Source: CAVVFX01 sp963747535
GTDB lineage: Bacteria; Acidobacteriota; Terriglobia; Bryobacterales; Bryobacteraceae
Reading direction: 5' to 3'
Length of the DNA: 64,000 bases
Assembly: GCA_963747535.1 (NCBI GenBank)
Contig: CAVVFX010000020.1
Location: 806,001-870,000 of the forward strand
Shown: positions 36,251 through 43,878 of the stretch, piece by piece
Layout of the letters: every line of letters starts with the position of its first letter
Numbering within the stretch: the first letter of the stretch is position 1
Notes under the pieces: generated by a model
The model's input: only the letters and a program-made list of their open reading frames with translations
Told to the model about the DNA's origin: nothing
Databases searched by the model: none
Program-made: the position numbers and the translations under genes

Positions 36251-36776
36251 ACAGGTAAAGGGTGTGGCTGCGCCCCTCTCCATCGTCGTCAATGGTGAGG
36301 GATTTGGTGTGCTTCCATCCCGCGAAGTTGAAATCGTGGGAGACAACGCGTGTGCCTTTCTTGAGTTGCCGCTCAAGAATGGGTCTGACCTTGGTGTCAA
36401 TAGTGGAGGGCAGCAGGTAGACCGTGATCAGATCGGCTGCACTGTAATCCTGCTTCAGCAGGTCGCCGTGGATGATGTGGGCGTTTTTCAGTCCGAGTTT
36501 GAGCACACGTTCTTCACTTTGCCGTGCCAGGTCGTTGTCCAGTTCGACGCCGAAGGCATTGGCGTGAAACGTTTGTGCGGCCATGATGACGATGCGGCCG
36601 TCGCCACTGCCGAGGTCCCACATGGTTTCGTTGGGCTTGAGCCCGCCAAACTCCAGCATCTTCTGAACTACCAGTTCGGGAGTCGGGTAATAGGGGGCCA
36701 GAATGTCAGGTTTGTCGTCGGGTTTGTTGGCCGGGGCCTGCCAGGCGAGCAGCGCTGCCAGGAGAAGTGTAATCAT
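36240..36776 (-). CDS. Exported SAM-dependent methyltransferase
   Basis: 178 aa from ATG 36776 (GAGGA is five bases upstream; an in-frame GTG at 36791 lies in a repeat). A signal peptide (MITLLLAALLAWQAPA) precedes a class I methyltransferase fold with motif I MWDLGSGDGRIVIMAAQTF, acidic motif II GVELDNDL and VYLLPS. Similar short secreted methyltransferases with YYPTPELVVQKML at the start exist in several phyla; an extracytoplasmic methyltransferase without SAM supply is odd, and the substrate is unknown. First gene of the former operon leading to bshA. Confidence 0.8.
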   Translation of the reverse strand: MITLLLAALLAWQAPANKPDDKPDILAPYYPTPELVVQKMLEFGGLKPNETMWDLGSGDGRIVIMAAQTFHANAFGVELDNDLARQSEERVLKLGLKNAHIIHGDLLKQDYSAADLITVYLLPSTIDTKVRPILERQLKKGTRVVSHDFNFAGWKHTKSLTIDDDGEGRSHTLYLYVR

Positions 36777-36783
36777 AATTCCT

Positions 36784-36805
36784 CGTAACACAGGCTGCAG
36801 CCTGT
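36784..36805. repeat. CAGGCT-type palindromic repeat
   Basis: CGTAACACAGGCTGCAGCCT, palindromic about CAGGCTGCAGCCTG. It forms most of the divergent spacer between the methyltransferase and CDGSH genes, so it may influence both promoters. Confidence 0.65.
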
Positions 36806-36826
36806 TTTTGTTAGTATCAATTCAAA

Positions 36827-37060
36827 ATGCCTGATACCAAGATAACGGTTAATAACGACGGATCGATCAAGATCGAGGGCGATTTCGAGATCTTCGATCC
36901 ACAAGGTAACAAATTCGGACTCGCCGGACGGAAGATCATCTCCCTGTGCCGCTGTGGTCAGTCCGCCAACAAACCATTCTGCGACGGCTCGCACAAGCGC
37001 ACCGGTTTCCAGGATAAAGTCGAAGCTCGCGAACTCCCTCCACCCGCGGTCAAGCCTTAA
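36827..37060 (+). CDS. CDGSH iron-sulfur domain protein
   Basis: 77 aa. A single CDGSH motif, CRCGQSANKPFCDGSH, binds a 2Fe-2S cluster through three Cys and one His. The N-terminus is a short beta strand pair (ITVNNDGSIKIEGDFEI). Bacterial one-motif proteins of this kind are small cytoplasmic redox proteins of uncertain role. Its stop shares a base with the start of the POT transporter (TAATG), so the two are translationally coupled. Confidence 0.9.
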   Translation: MPDTKITVNNDGSIKIEGDFEIFDPQGNKFGLAGRKIISLCRCGQSANKPFCDGSHKRTGFQDKVEARELPPPAVKP

Positions 37061-38520
37061 TGCCGGCGCCGGCCCCCGATAGCACTTCGGATACCAGTTT
37101 CTTCGGCCATCCTCGAGGCCTTTCCACCCTCTTCTTCACCGAAATGTGGGAGCGCTTCGGTTTCTACGGTGTCCGCGCGATCCTGGTCTATTTCATGACC
37201 GCCGCTCTGGCCAAAGGGGGCCTGGGATTTTCTACTTCCAAAGCCGGCATCATCTACGGGATCTTCCTGGCGATGGTGTATCTGCTCAGTCTGCCGGGCG
37301 GATGGATCGCGGATAACATTCTGGGCCAGCAGCGCGCGGTGCTGTACGGCGGAATTGTCATCGCCATCGGCTGGTTCATCATGGCGCTGCCGGGCGAACC
37401 CGCATTCTATACCGCACTCACTTTCGTCGTGTTCGGGACCGGGCTGTTGAAGCCCAACGTCAGCACGATTGTGGGAGGACTGTACAGTCCCGGGGACAAG
37501 CGGCGCGATGCCGGCTTCTCGATCTTCTACATGGGCATCAACGTCGGGGCGCTGATCGCTCCGATTATCTGCGGATATGTCGGTGAGCGGATCAATTACC
37601 GCTGGGGTCTGGCGCTGGCAGGCGTCGGGATGACTGCGGGGCTCATCCAGTACACCCTCGGCGCGAAATACCTTGGTGACGCGGGCCTGCCGCCGCCGCC
37701 CAATCCGAAGGCGCGCTATCAGGCCCTGATGGGCACGCTGGCGATCCTGGCCATCGCGGGCCTGGTCGCGGGGCTCGCGGCGGACGGTGCCATCCAACTC
37801 ACCGTGGATAACCTTTCATTTGCAGTCGGCGCGTTTCTCACCATCGTTACGCTGCTGGTTTTCGCATGGCTGCTCAAGGGAGCGGACTGGTCGGCCGAAG
37901 AGCGTAAGAAACTGGCTGCGATCATTGTGTTTTTCGTCGCCTCGGCATTGTTCTGGTCGGCATTCGAGCAGGCCGGCTCGACTTTGAGCCTGTTTGCACA
38001 ACGGAACACGCGGCTCTCGATTTTTGGTTGGGATTTTCCGGCCAGCTGGTTTCAATCGCTCAACTCGATTTTCATAGTCCTGCTGGCGCCGTTGTTTGCC
38101 GCGATGTGGGTACGGATGGGCAGCCGTGAGCCATCCACCACCGCCAAGTTTGCGTGGGGTCTCATTTTCGTAGGACTCGGATTCGCCGTCCTCATCCCCG
38201 TGGGGAACCAGACGAACGTGAGCCCCCTGTGGCTGACCCTGACCTATCTTCTTCATACCATTGGTGAATTGTCGCTTAGCCCGGTGGGCTTGAGCGCCAT
38301 GACCAAGCTCGCGCCGCAGCGGGTCGGCGGCCTGATTATGGGCGTGTGGTTCCTCTCGATTTCCGACGGCGAGTTCATTGGCGGCCGCGTCGCCGCCGTT
38401 TACGAGCAATTCCCGCTGCCCTTGATTTTCGGCGCGGTGGCCGGCTTCTCGATCGTGGTGGGATTGCTGTTGTTTCTACTGGTGCGTCCGGTCTCGCAAA
38501 TGACGGGCGATGTGAATTGA
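37060..38520 (+). CDS. POT-family proton-coupled oligopeptide transporter
   Basis: 486 aa, about 12-14 membrane segments. The N-terminal signature FFTEMWERFGFYGVRAILVY and the motif GTGLLKPNVSTIVG, followed by DAGFSIFYMGINVGA, are the POT/PTR2 hallmarks; ExxER (EMWER) residues couple protons to di/tripeptide uptake. The gene begins within the stop codon of the CDGSH gene. Inner membrane. Substrate range not readable from sequence. Confidence 0.92.
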   Translation: MPAPAPDSTSDTSFFGHPRGLSTLFFTEMWERFGFYGVRAILVYFMTAALAKGGLGFSTSKAGIIYGIFLAMVYLLSLPGGWIADNILGQQRAVLYGGIVIAIGWFIMALPGEPAFYTALTFVVFGTGLLKPNVSTIVGGLYSPGDKRRDAGFSIFYMGINVGALIAPIICGYVGERINYRWGLALAGVGMTAGLIQYTLGAKYLGDAGLPPPPNPKARYQALMGTLAILAIAGLVAGLAADGAIQLTVDNLSFAVGAFLTIVTLLVFAWLLKGADWSAEERKKLAAIIVFFVASALFWSAFEQAGSTLSLFAQRNTRLSIFGWDFPASWFQSLNSIFIVLLAPLFAAMWVRMGSREPSTTAKFAWGLIFVGLGFAVLIPVGNQTNVSPLWLTLTYLLHTIGELSLSPVGLSAMTKLAPQRVGGLIMGVWFLSISDGEFIGGRVAAVYEQFPLPLIFGAVAGFSIVVGLLLFLLVRPVSQMTGDVN

Positions 38521-38635
38521 GACAGCCGCTAGCCGTGTCGCACACCAGAGAGGTGTTCGACAGATTGGGCCGGCTGCCACCCGAAAGATAGTACCCCAAT
38601 GTACCCATATGGTTTAATCCGGATTGCAGCCCACC

Positions 38636-38658
38636 GTTGCCCGAATTGGCCGGGCAAC
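38636..38658. other. Short perfect hairpin
   Basis: GTTGCCCG / CGGGCAAC stem with a seven-base loop in the spacer after the POT gene. No T-tract follows, so it is a weak terminator candidate at best. Confidence 0.35.
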
Positions 38659-38713
38659 ATTAATCCCGTTGCCGCTTGACAGCCGCTTCCGATCACGTCA
38701 GACTTGCACATGA

Positions 38714-40288
38714 ATGACTGCTTCCAGGATTGTAATCGCAGCTTTTGTCGGGCTATATTCTGTCTCCGGTTTTGCGCAGGTTCCGCCGGGTGCGCCCCCG
38801 AGCTCAAATAGTCCGGACCAGCAGGGCCAGACTGCCGGCGGGGCGGGCAATCATGCGGGTGGGCAGGCCAACGCGGGTGACCCAACCGCTCTAACGAGTC
38901 CGGCGACTCAGCAGAACGGCGCCCAGACGACGGGTGCGGAGGGGCAATCGCCGCCATCCGGTCCTGATATTATCGATGATCCCAATGCCACACCGGAACA
39001 GAAGGCCTCAGCGGAGTATTCCGGTCCTGCAGTGCTGAGTCGCGGCATTTCGGCGAGCGAACCGATGAATCCGAAGAATACGAAGTTCAGACCCTCGGCC
39101 GGAGTGGAGGTCGTATACAATTCCGGTCTGACCGGCGTCGCGGTGCAGTCCAACGGGTCGTTATCGAACGCCAATGCTACCGGCGTGCAATTGAACTATA
39201 GCCTGATGGGCCAGAAGGTCTACAAGCAAGACACCTTCGGTCTGACATTCACTGGAAATTTCAATAGTTACCCCCAGGACTCTACCTATAACAGCACCAG
39301 TAACGCACTTGCAATGACCTGGCATCACCGTTTGTCGCGTCATCTTTCATTTGGCGTTCAGGTGTCTGCTGTGGAATACAACCAGAACAACCTTCTCTTG
39401 AGCGGCGCCGACTATATCAATTCCGGCATAGGAACCACTCTGGTAACCGCAACTCCGGCGACGGAAGCTTTTGATGGCCGCGTGTTCTCGTATTTTACCC
39501 AGGGCGATATAACCTACCAGATGACCTCGCGCCTCTCGGTTAACATATCGGGCGGAGGGTTTCTGACCCGCCGGGAATCGAGTTCGTTGTACGGTAACAC
39601 CGGTTATCAGGCCAGCGCGGACCTCGCATACCGGATCACCCGTCACGTGACCACGGGCGTCTATTACTCGTACACGTATTTCAACTTTGACGGGGCATAC
39701 GGCTCTACCAACGTGAACACTCTTGGCCTCACTTATTCCATAGCGTTTACCCCGGCTACCCAACTCGACACCCGCTTGGGCGCCTCCCGTATGGACAACA
39801 CCGGACTGACCAGTATCCCGCTCAACCCGCTGCTTACCCTGCTGTTCGGTACTCCGTCGGTCCAGGAAGCGCTAACTGTGGTAAATTACACCCCCGATAT
39901 CAACGTGCAACTTCGACACAAGGTTTCGAATGTTGCACTTTCTCTGGCATACGCGCGCGGAATCACACCAGGCAACGGTCTCATCCTGACTTCGGTCCGC
40001 CAAAGCGCCACCTTCGGCGCCAATTACAGGTTTGGGAGGAATTGGAACGTCAGCAGCACTGGCGGGTACGATGCCTTAACCGGTGTGGGCGCCGGCAGCA
40101 ACCAGAGCTATAAGTCCGTCTTTCTCGGTTCCAGCGTTAACCGGACAATTATCAAGAACCTGGGTTGGCATGCCGGGATTAACTTCCACCACTACCTCTT
40201 CGACAATACCGGATTTCTCCGCAACTCCTTTGGGATTTCGACTGGTCTGGCATGGAATCCTGGAAACGTACTGGAGCGCGTCTGGTAG
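38714..40288 (+). CDS. Outer-membrane beta-barrel protein, unknown
   Basis: 524 aa. Signal peptide MTASRIVIAAFVGLYSVSGF is followed by a Pro/Gly/Gln-rich low-complexity stretch (about 20-90) and then a C-terminal region of alternating amphipathic strands rich in Tyr/Asn/Thr (for example FGVQVSAVEYNQNNLLLS, VTTGVYYSYTYFNFDG), typical of a beta-barrel. No SD-like box is evident. It has similarity in style to capsule/cellulose-operon barrels but no clear family. Function unknown. Confidence 0.65.
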   Translation: MTASRIVIAAFVGLYSVSGFAQVPPGAPPSSNSPDQQGQTAGGAGNHAGGQANAGDPTALTSPATQQNGAQTTGAEGQSPPSGPDIIDDPNATPEQKASAEYSGPAVLSRGISASEPMNPKNTKFRPSAGVEVVYNSGLTGVAVQSNGSLSNANATGVQLNYSLMGQKVYKQDTFGLTFTGNFNSYPQDSTYNSTSNALAMTWHHRLSRHLSFGVQVSAVEYNQNNLLLSGADYINSGIGTTLVTATPATEAFDGRVFSYFTQGDITYQMTSRLSVNISGGGFLTRRESSSLYGNTGYQASADLAYRITRHVTTGVYYSYTYFNFDGAYGSTNVNTLGLTYSIAFTPATQLDTRLGASRMDNTGLTSIPLNPLLTLLFGTPSVQEALTVVNYTPDINVQLRHKVSNVALSLAYARGITPGNGLILTSVRQSATFGANYRFGRNWNVSSTGGYDALTGVGAGSNQSYKSVFLGSSVNRTIIKNLGWHAGINFHHYLFDNTGFLRNSFGISTGLAWNPGNVLERVW

Positions 40289-40393
40289 TCTAAGAATTTG
40301 CTCTGCCGGGCCTCGCCTAGGGCGCCAGCAGCTCTAACTCGCAGGCCGAAAACCGCACTGTAAACTGAAGAAGTATCCGAGGAGATTTGACAA

Positions 40394-40690
40394 ATGTCCG
40401 AACTGGAATTTCGTGACGACGATTACACCCGGTTGGCGTCTCCGCGTCCCGCCGACGACTTCGACCCGTTGGACGACGCCGAAGACGATCTGGATGAGGA
40501 AGATGAAGACGATCTCGACGATGACGATTTGGATGAAGAGGATCTGGATGAAGACGATCTCGACGAGGATGAAGACGAAGACGACTTCGACGAAGAGGAT
40601 CTGGACGAAGACGATCTAGACGAGGACGACCTTGACGAAGACGATCTCGACGAGGATGAGGACGACCTCGACGAGGATGATGAAGAATAG
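40394..40690 (+). CDS. Extreme Asp/Glu-rich low-complexity protein
   Basis: 98 aa. The first 23 residues are ordinary (MSELEFRDDDYTRLASPRPA); the rest is almost only Asp, Glu and Leu in a repeated (L)DEDD pattern. AGGAG eight bases before the ATG argues for translation. The DNA is a tandem of GACGATCTCGACGA-like units, so it may have expanded by slippage. Possible roles are metal binding or an acidic chaperone-like tail; none is demonstrated. The frame on the other strand would be poly-Ser and is a shadow. Confidence 0.6.
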   Translation: MSELEFRDDDYTRLASPRPADDFDPLDDAEDDLDEEDEDDLDDDDLDEEDLDEDDLDEDEDEDDFDEEDLDEDDLDEDDLDEDDLDEDEDDLDEDDEE

Positions 40691-40753
40691 TACGTGCGCT
40701 TACACAGCTGTGCTTGCACAGCCTGCCTAAGAGCAGCCTGCCCTTGGGCAGCC
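40691..40753. other. Convergent spacer with GCCTG hairpins
   Basis: Repeated CACAGC/GCAGCCTGCC text, with GCTGCCC-AA-GGGCAGGC directly downstream of the isomerase stop codon as read on the minus strand. Could act as a terminator, but no T-tract is present. Confidence 0.35.
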
Positions 40754-41587
40754 TTATCCTGTCAGTATAAGTTTCAATGAGCCGGAGGACGCGAGTTCCT
40801 CCGGCTCCACAAGCCATTCGCGCGAACCCGGGTTCTGAAGAACCTGCCCTGCGGAGACAGGTAGCCCATTCACCATCCCGGCGCCCTCCAAAACGATCAG
40901 GAAACGGCTGCCGAGCGGCCCGTCGAACTTTCTGGGCTGGGCTTTCCTGTGCCCGGATATGGCCGCCAGATAGGTCCGGAAATAGGGACATTCAACAACG
41001 CATTGCACGCCTTCCGCGACATCGCAGGGGATCGATTTTCCCGGGTGGTGCCCCAGAGCGGCCATTTGGGCGGCCTGTTCCAAATGCAATGGGCGGTCCC
41101 GGTTGTAATCGTACAAACGGTAGGTGATGTCCGAGTTCTGTTGAATCTCGCAGAGCGCTATCCCCGCGCCGATCGCGTGGACGGTCCCCGCAGGAATGAA
41201 ATACGTCTCTCCCGGGGAAACCTCAGTCCAGCTCAGCAGTTCCATAATCTCGCCGGTCTGCGCGCTGGAAATCAGTTGGCCAGCTGAAATGGGATGCCGG
41301 AATCCCAGTGCGATCCGGGCGCCCGGTTCCGCTCGCAGGATGTGCCACATCTCGGTTTTGCCGCGCAAGTTCCCGTGAGCCCGCGCGTATTCGTCATCCG
41401 GATGCACCTGTACCGATAGATTTTGCGACGTGAACAGAAATTTGATCAGCAGGTCCCCGGCAGGAAACCAGACTTCGCCGGTCAACTGATCGCCGCGCGA
41501 TTCGAACCAAGGCTCAATGCGCGGCGATCCCCAGATCTTAGTATGAAACCCCGGCTCGATTCTTTTCGGTTTCGAGCCCGGAATCAT
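40754..41587 (-). CDS. Class I mannose-6-phosphate isomerase-like protein
   Basis: 277 aa. A cupin metal enzyme interconverting fructose-6-phosphate and mannose-6-phosphate. Zinc ligand regions are visible: LSVQVHPDDEYAR, TEMWHIL and YFIPAGTVHAIG. It is shorter than the roughly 390-aa E. coli type I enzyme but near the short form seen in Firmicutes and other phyla. Its first four bases overlap the end of the aminotransferase gene (ATGA), so the two are translationally coupled. Confidence 0.85.
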   Translation of the reverse strand: MIPGSKPKRIEPGFHTKIWGSPRIEPWFESRGDQLTGEVWFPAGDLLIKFLFTSQNLSVQVHPDDEYARAHGNLRGKTEMWHILRAEPGARIALGFRHPISAGQLISSAQTGEIMELLSWTEVSPGETYFIPAGTVHAIGAGIALCEIQQNSDITYRLYDYNRDRPLHLEQAAQMAALGHHPGKSIPCDVAEGVQCVVECPYFRTYLAAISGHRKAQPRKFDGPLGSRFLIVLEGAGMVNGLPVSAGQVLQNPGSREWLVEPEELASSGSLKLILTG

Positions 41588-42777
41588 GCCTGTTTCTCGA
41601 TAAATTTCTGCAGCCGGTCGAGGCCGCGCTCCAGTTCCGCCATCGACGTGGCATACGAGATGCGGATATGTTGATCAGTGCCGAACGCTTCGCCCGGGAC
41701 CACCGCAACAAAAGCCTCCTTGAGAAGCCGGTCGGCGAAGTCGAGCGTCGTATCGATCCCGTTCCTGCCGAGAGCGCACGAGATGTTGGGGTAGGCATAA
41801 AACGCCCCTTCCGGCATAACGCACGTCACACCCGGAATACGTCGCAGTCGCGGTACCACGAAGTCGCGGCGCCGGCGGTATTCGGCCAGCATGACCGGAA
41901 CGGAATCCTGCGGGCCGCTCAACGCTTCCACCGCAGCCTTCTGGGCGATGGACGTCGGGTTCGACGTGGAATGGCTCTGCAGCTTGCCCATGGCGCTGGC
42001 CAGATGCTCCGGGGTGAGTGCAAAGCCGATGCGCCAGCCGGTCATCGAGTAGGTCTTGGAGACCGTCCCGGCTACCAGCACGGTATCCTTTGCGCCCGCC
42101 AGTGAAGCGATGGAGAACGGGCTGCCCTCGTAGAGGAAGTGGCAGTAGCATTCGTCGGTGAGCAGATAGATTCCCCGGCGCGAAGTCAGTTGGAAGATCT
42201 TCTCGAACTCTTCGCGATCCAGCACCGCGCCGCTGGGATTCGACGGCGAGTTGATGATCACCATGCGGGTGCGGGGCGTGAGGCTCTTCTCAATCATCGC
42301 GGCGGTGAGCTTAAACCCATTATTCTCATCGGTATCGACGAAAACGCACTTGCCGCCCGCATAGTTTACGATGTCCTTGTAAGTGACCCAGTACGGGACC
42401 GGGATGATGACTTCGTCGCCCTGGTCGACCAGGGCTTGCGTGAGATTAAAAAGAACGTGTTTGCCGCCGACCGAGATGACGCACTCCGATGGCTTGTAGC
42501 TGGTGCCGAAATCGGCCGCATGGCGTTCGCAGACCACCTTTTTCAGTTCAGCGGTCCCGCCGGCGGGCGTGTACTTGGTGAAGTTCTGTTCGATGGCGCG
42601 AATGGCGGCCTGCTTGATATTATCCGGGGTGGGAAAGTCGGGCTCGCCCGCGCCGAAATCGACGACGTCGACGCCCTCGCGCCGCAACTTATCGGCATCG
42701 GCCGCGACTTTCATCGTGGAGGAGACGCTGATTCGGGAAATCCGCTCAGCGGTTTCGGTTTTCAGTGTGGGTGTCAT
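41584..42777 (-). CDS. Class I/II aminotransferase, aspartate-aminotransferase type (Ib)
   Basis: 397 aa, full length. Pyridoxal-phosphate enzyme that transfers the amino group between aspartate and 2-oxoglutarate. Subgroup Ib features: VDFGAGEPDFPTP, YTPAGG, NSPSNPSGAV, and SKTYSMTGWRIGF with the PLP-binding Lys. The gene overlaps the isomerase by four bases and starts about 41 bp after coaD on the same strand. Cytoplasmic. Confidence 0.9.
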   Translation of the reverse strand: MTPTLKTETAERISRISVSSTMKVAADADKLRREGVDVVDFGAGEPDFPTPDNIKQAAIRAIEQNFTKYTPAGGTAELKKVVCERHAADFGTSYKPSECVISVGGKHVLFNLTQALVDQGDEVIIPVPYWVTYKDIVNYAGGKCVFVDTDENNGFKLTAAMIEKSLTPRTRMVIINSPSNPSGAVLDREEFEKIFQLTSRRGIYLLTDECYCHFLYEGSPFSIASLAGAKDTVLVAGTVSKTYSMTGWRIGFALTPEHLASAMGKLQSHSTSNPTSIAQKAAVEALSGPQDSVPVMLAEYRRRRDFVVPRLRRIPGVTCVMPEGAFYAYPNISCALGRNGIDTTLDFADRLLKEAFVAVVPGEAFGTDQHIRISYATSMAELERGLDRLQKFIEKQA

Positions 42778-42818
42778 ATTTCGTTTCTCTGGCCTTCCTG
42801 CATTCTCTAAAACTGCGG

Positions 42819-43316
42819 CTAACCCTCGCGGTTCGCGGCCAATCGCCTGTGGAGACGGTTCGCCACGGACACCGGCACAAAACCGGCGATATCGCCGCCC
42901 AACCGGGCTACTTCTTTCACCAGCCGTGAGCTGATGAACGAATTGGCCTCACCGGCCATCAGGAACACGGTTTCGATATCCGGCTCCAGCCGGCGGTTGA
43001 TAAGGGCCATCTGCAATTCGTACTCGTAATCCGAAATCGCACGGATCCCGCGGAGAATAGCCTGCGCGCCACGCCGCGCGGCATACTTCACCAGCAGGCC
43101 GTCGAAGCAGTCGACCTCGACGTTGCTCATATCTCTCACCACGTCGCGCAGCATTTCCAACCGATCCTCTACGCTAAACAACGGCTCCTTGGTCTCGTTC
43201 TGCAGAACGGCCACGACTAAGGTTCCAAACAACTGCGATCCCCGCTCGATCAGGTCGAGATGTCCGTTGGTGATCGGATCGAACGATCCCGGAAAGATTG
43301 CGACGACATGAGCCAT
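42819..43316 (-). CDS. coaD: Phosphopantetheine adenylyltransferase
   Basis: 165 aa from ATG 43316, the usual length; an in-frame ATG at 43346 is less likely. It adds AMP to 4'-phosphopantetheine in coenzyme A synthesis. The nucleotidyltransferase signature IFPGSFDPITNGHLDLI (HxGH-type motif) is followed by ILRGIRAISDYEYELQMA and the closing ISSRLVKEVARLGGD. Housekeeping gene next to the aminotransferase. Confidence 0.95.
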   Translation of the reverse strand: MAHVVAIFPGSFDPITNGHLDLIERGSQLFGTLVVAVLQNETKEPLFSVEDRLEMLRDVVRDMSNVEVDCFDGLLVKYAARRGAQAILRGIRAISDYEYELQMALINRRLEPDIETVFLMAGEANSFISSRLVKEVARLGGDIAGFVPVSVANRLHRRLAANREG

Positions 43317-43369
43317 CGGGGAGAACGTAATTTCTGATTTTAGCATCCCGCGTCACACAGAATTCGGCA

Positions 43370-43451
43370 AACCGCTTGCTGACGCGCGCGGCTCAGAAAA
43401 ATCTGGTGGCAACAAAGCGCTTACTGGGCCGCGACTGTTTAGGGAGCGGTT
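43370..43451. repeat. ACCGCTTGCT/ACGCGCGCGGCTC dispersed repeat, copy 1
   Basis: Begins AACCGCTTGCTGACGCGCGC and ends GGCCGCGACTGTTTAGGGAG then CGGTT. The ends are inverted with respect to each other (AACCGC / GCGGTT). A related copy is at 50149-50213. Confidence 0.65.
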
Positions 43452-43545
43452 GGCTAGCCGAATATTGCAGTTCATGTCGCGCCTCCACGTCCCGTGAAAC
43501 CGGTCCTTTTCACGCCGCATGGCCACGGCATCGTACAATCGGCGC

Positions 43546-43878
43546 ATGGCCGTCGTGAGATCAGGAGGGAGGGGCATCGTCAGTTACAGCCGCGGGGTTG
43601 TCGGCGTGTATTACGCTCTGGTGGCCACTTCGGGCGTCATCGCCGTGCTATGTCTGCCGGCCACCCTCGGCATAGCAGTCGAGACCGGAACTTGGACACA
43701 CAAGCTTTGGACTGTGGTTAGCTGGATTCTAGGAGTACTATCGTTCGCGATGATGGCGATCCAGTTGTATACGATGGCGCGGGCATACGCGCGCACCGAT
43801 GGCGAGTCGCCGGGAATAGTAGCTCAGTTGCCGGCGGAGACGGGACTCCCTGTGGCGGTCCCGAGGGTTCCGGAATGA
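43546..43878 (+). CDS. Small two-TM membrane protein upstream of FHA/SLT gene
   Basis: 110 aa from ATG 43546. Two membrane segments, GVVGVYYALVATSGVIAVLC and LWTVVSWILGVLSFAMMAIQ. It overlaps the FHA gene by four bases (ATGA), so the two are translated together and may form a complex. No known family. Confidence 0.7.
   Translation: MAVVRSGGRGIVSYSRGVVGVYYALVATSGVIAVLCLPATLGIAVETGTWTHKLWTVVSWILGVLSFAMMAIQLYTMARAYARTDGESPGIVAQLPAETGLPVAVPRVPE

Noticed and set aside
38676..38704. TTGACA box upstream of the beta-barrel gene as a promoter
   Set aside because: No acceptable -10 hexamer at the right spacing, and it would leave almost no leader.
40423..40719. Poly-Ser/Arg frame on the minus strand at the acidic gene
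   Set aside because: Complement of the GAC/GAT/GAA repeat; the plus strand has a Shine-Dalgarno and a normal N-terminus.
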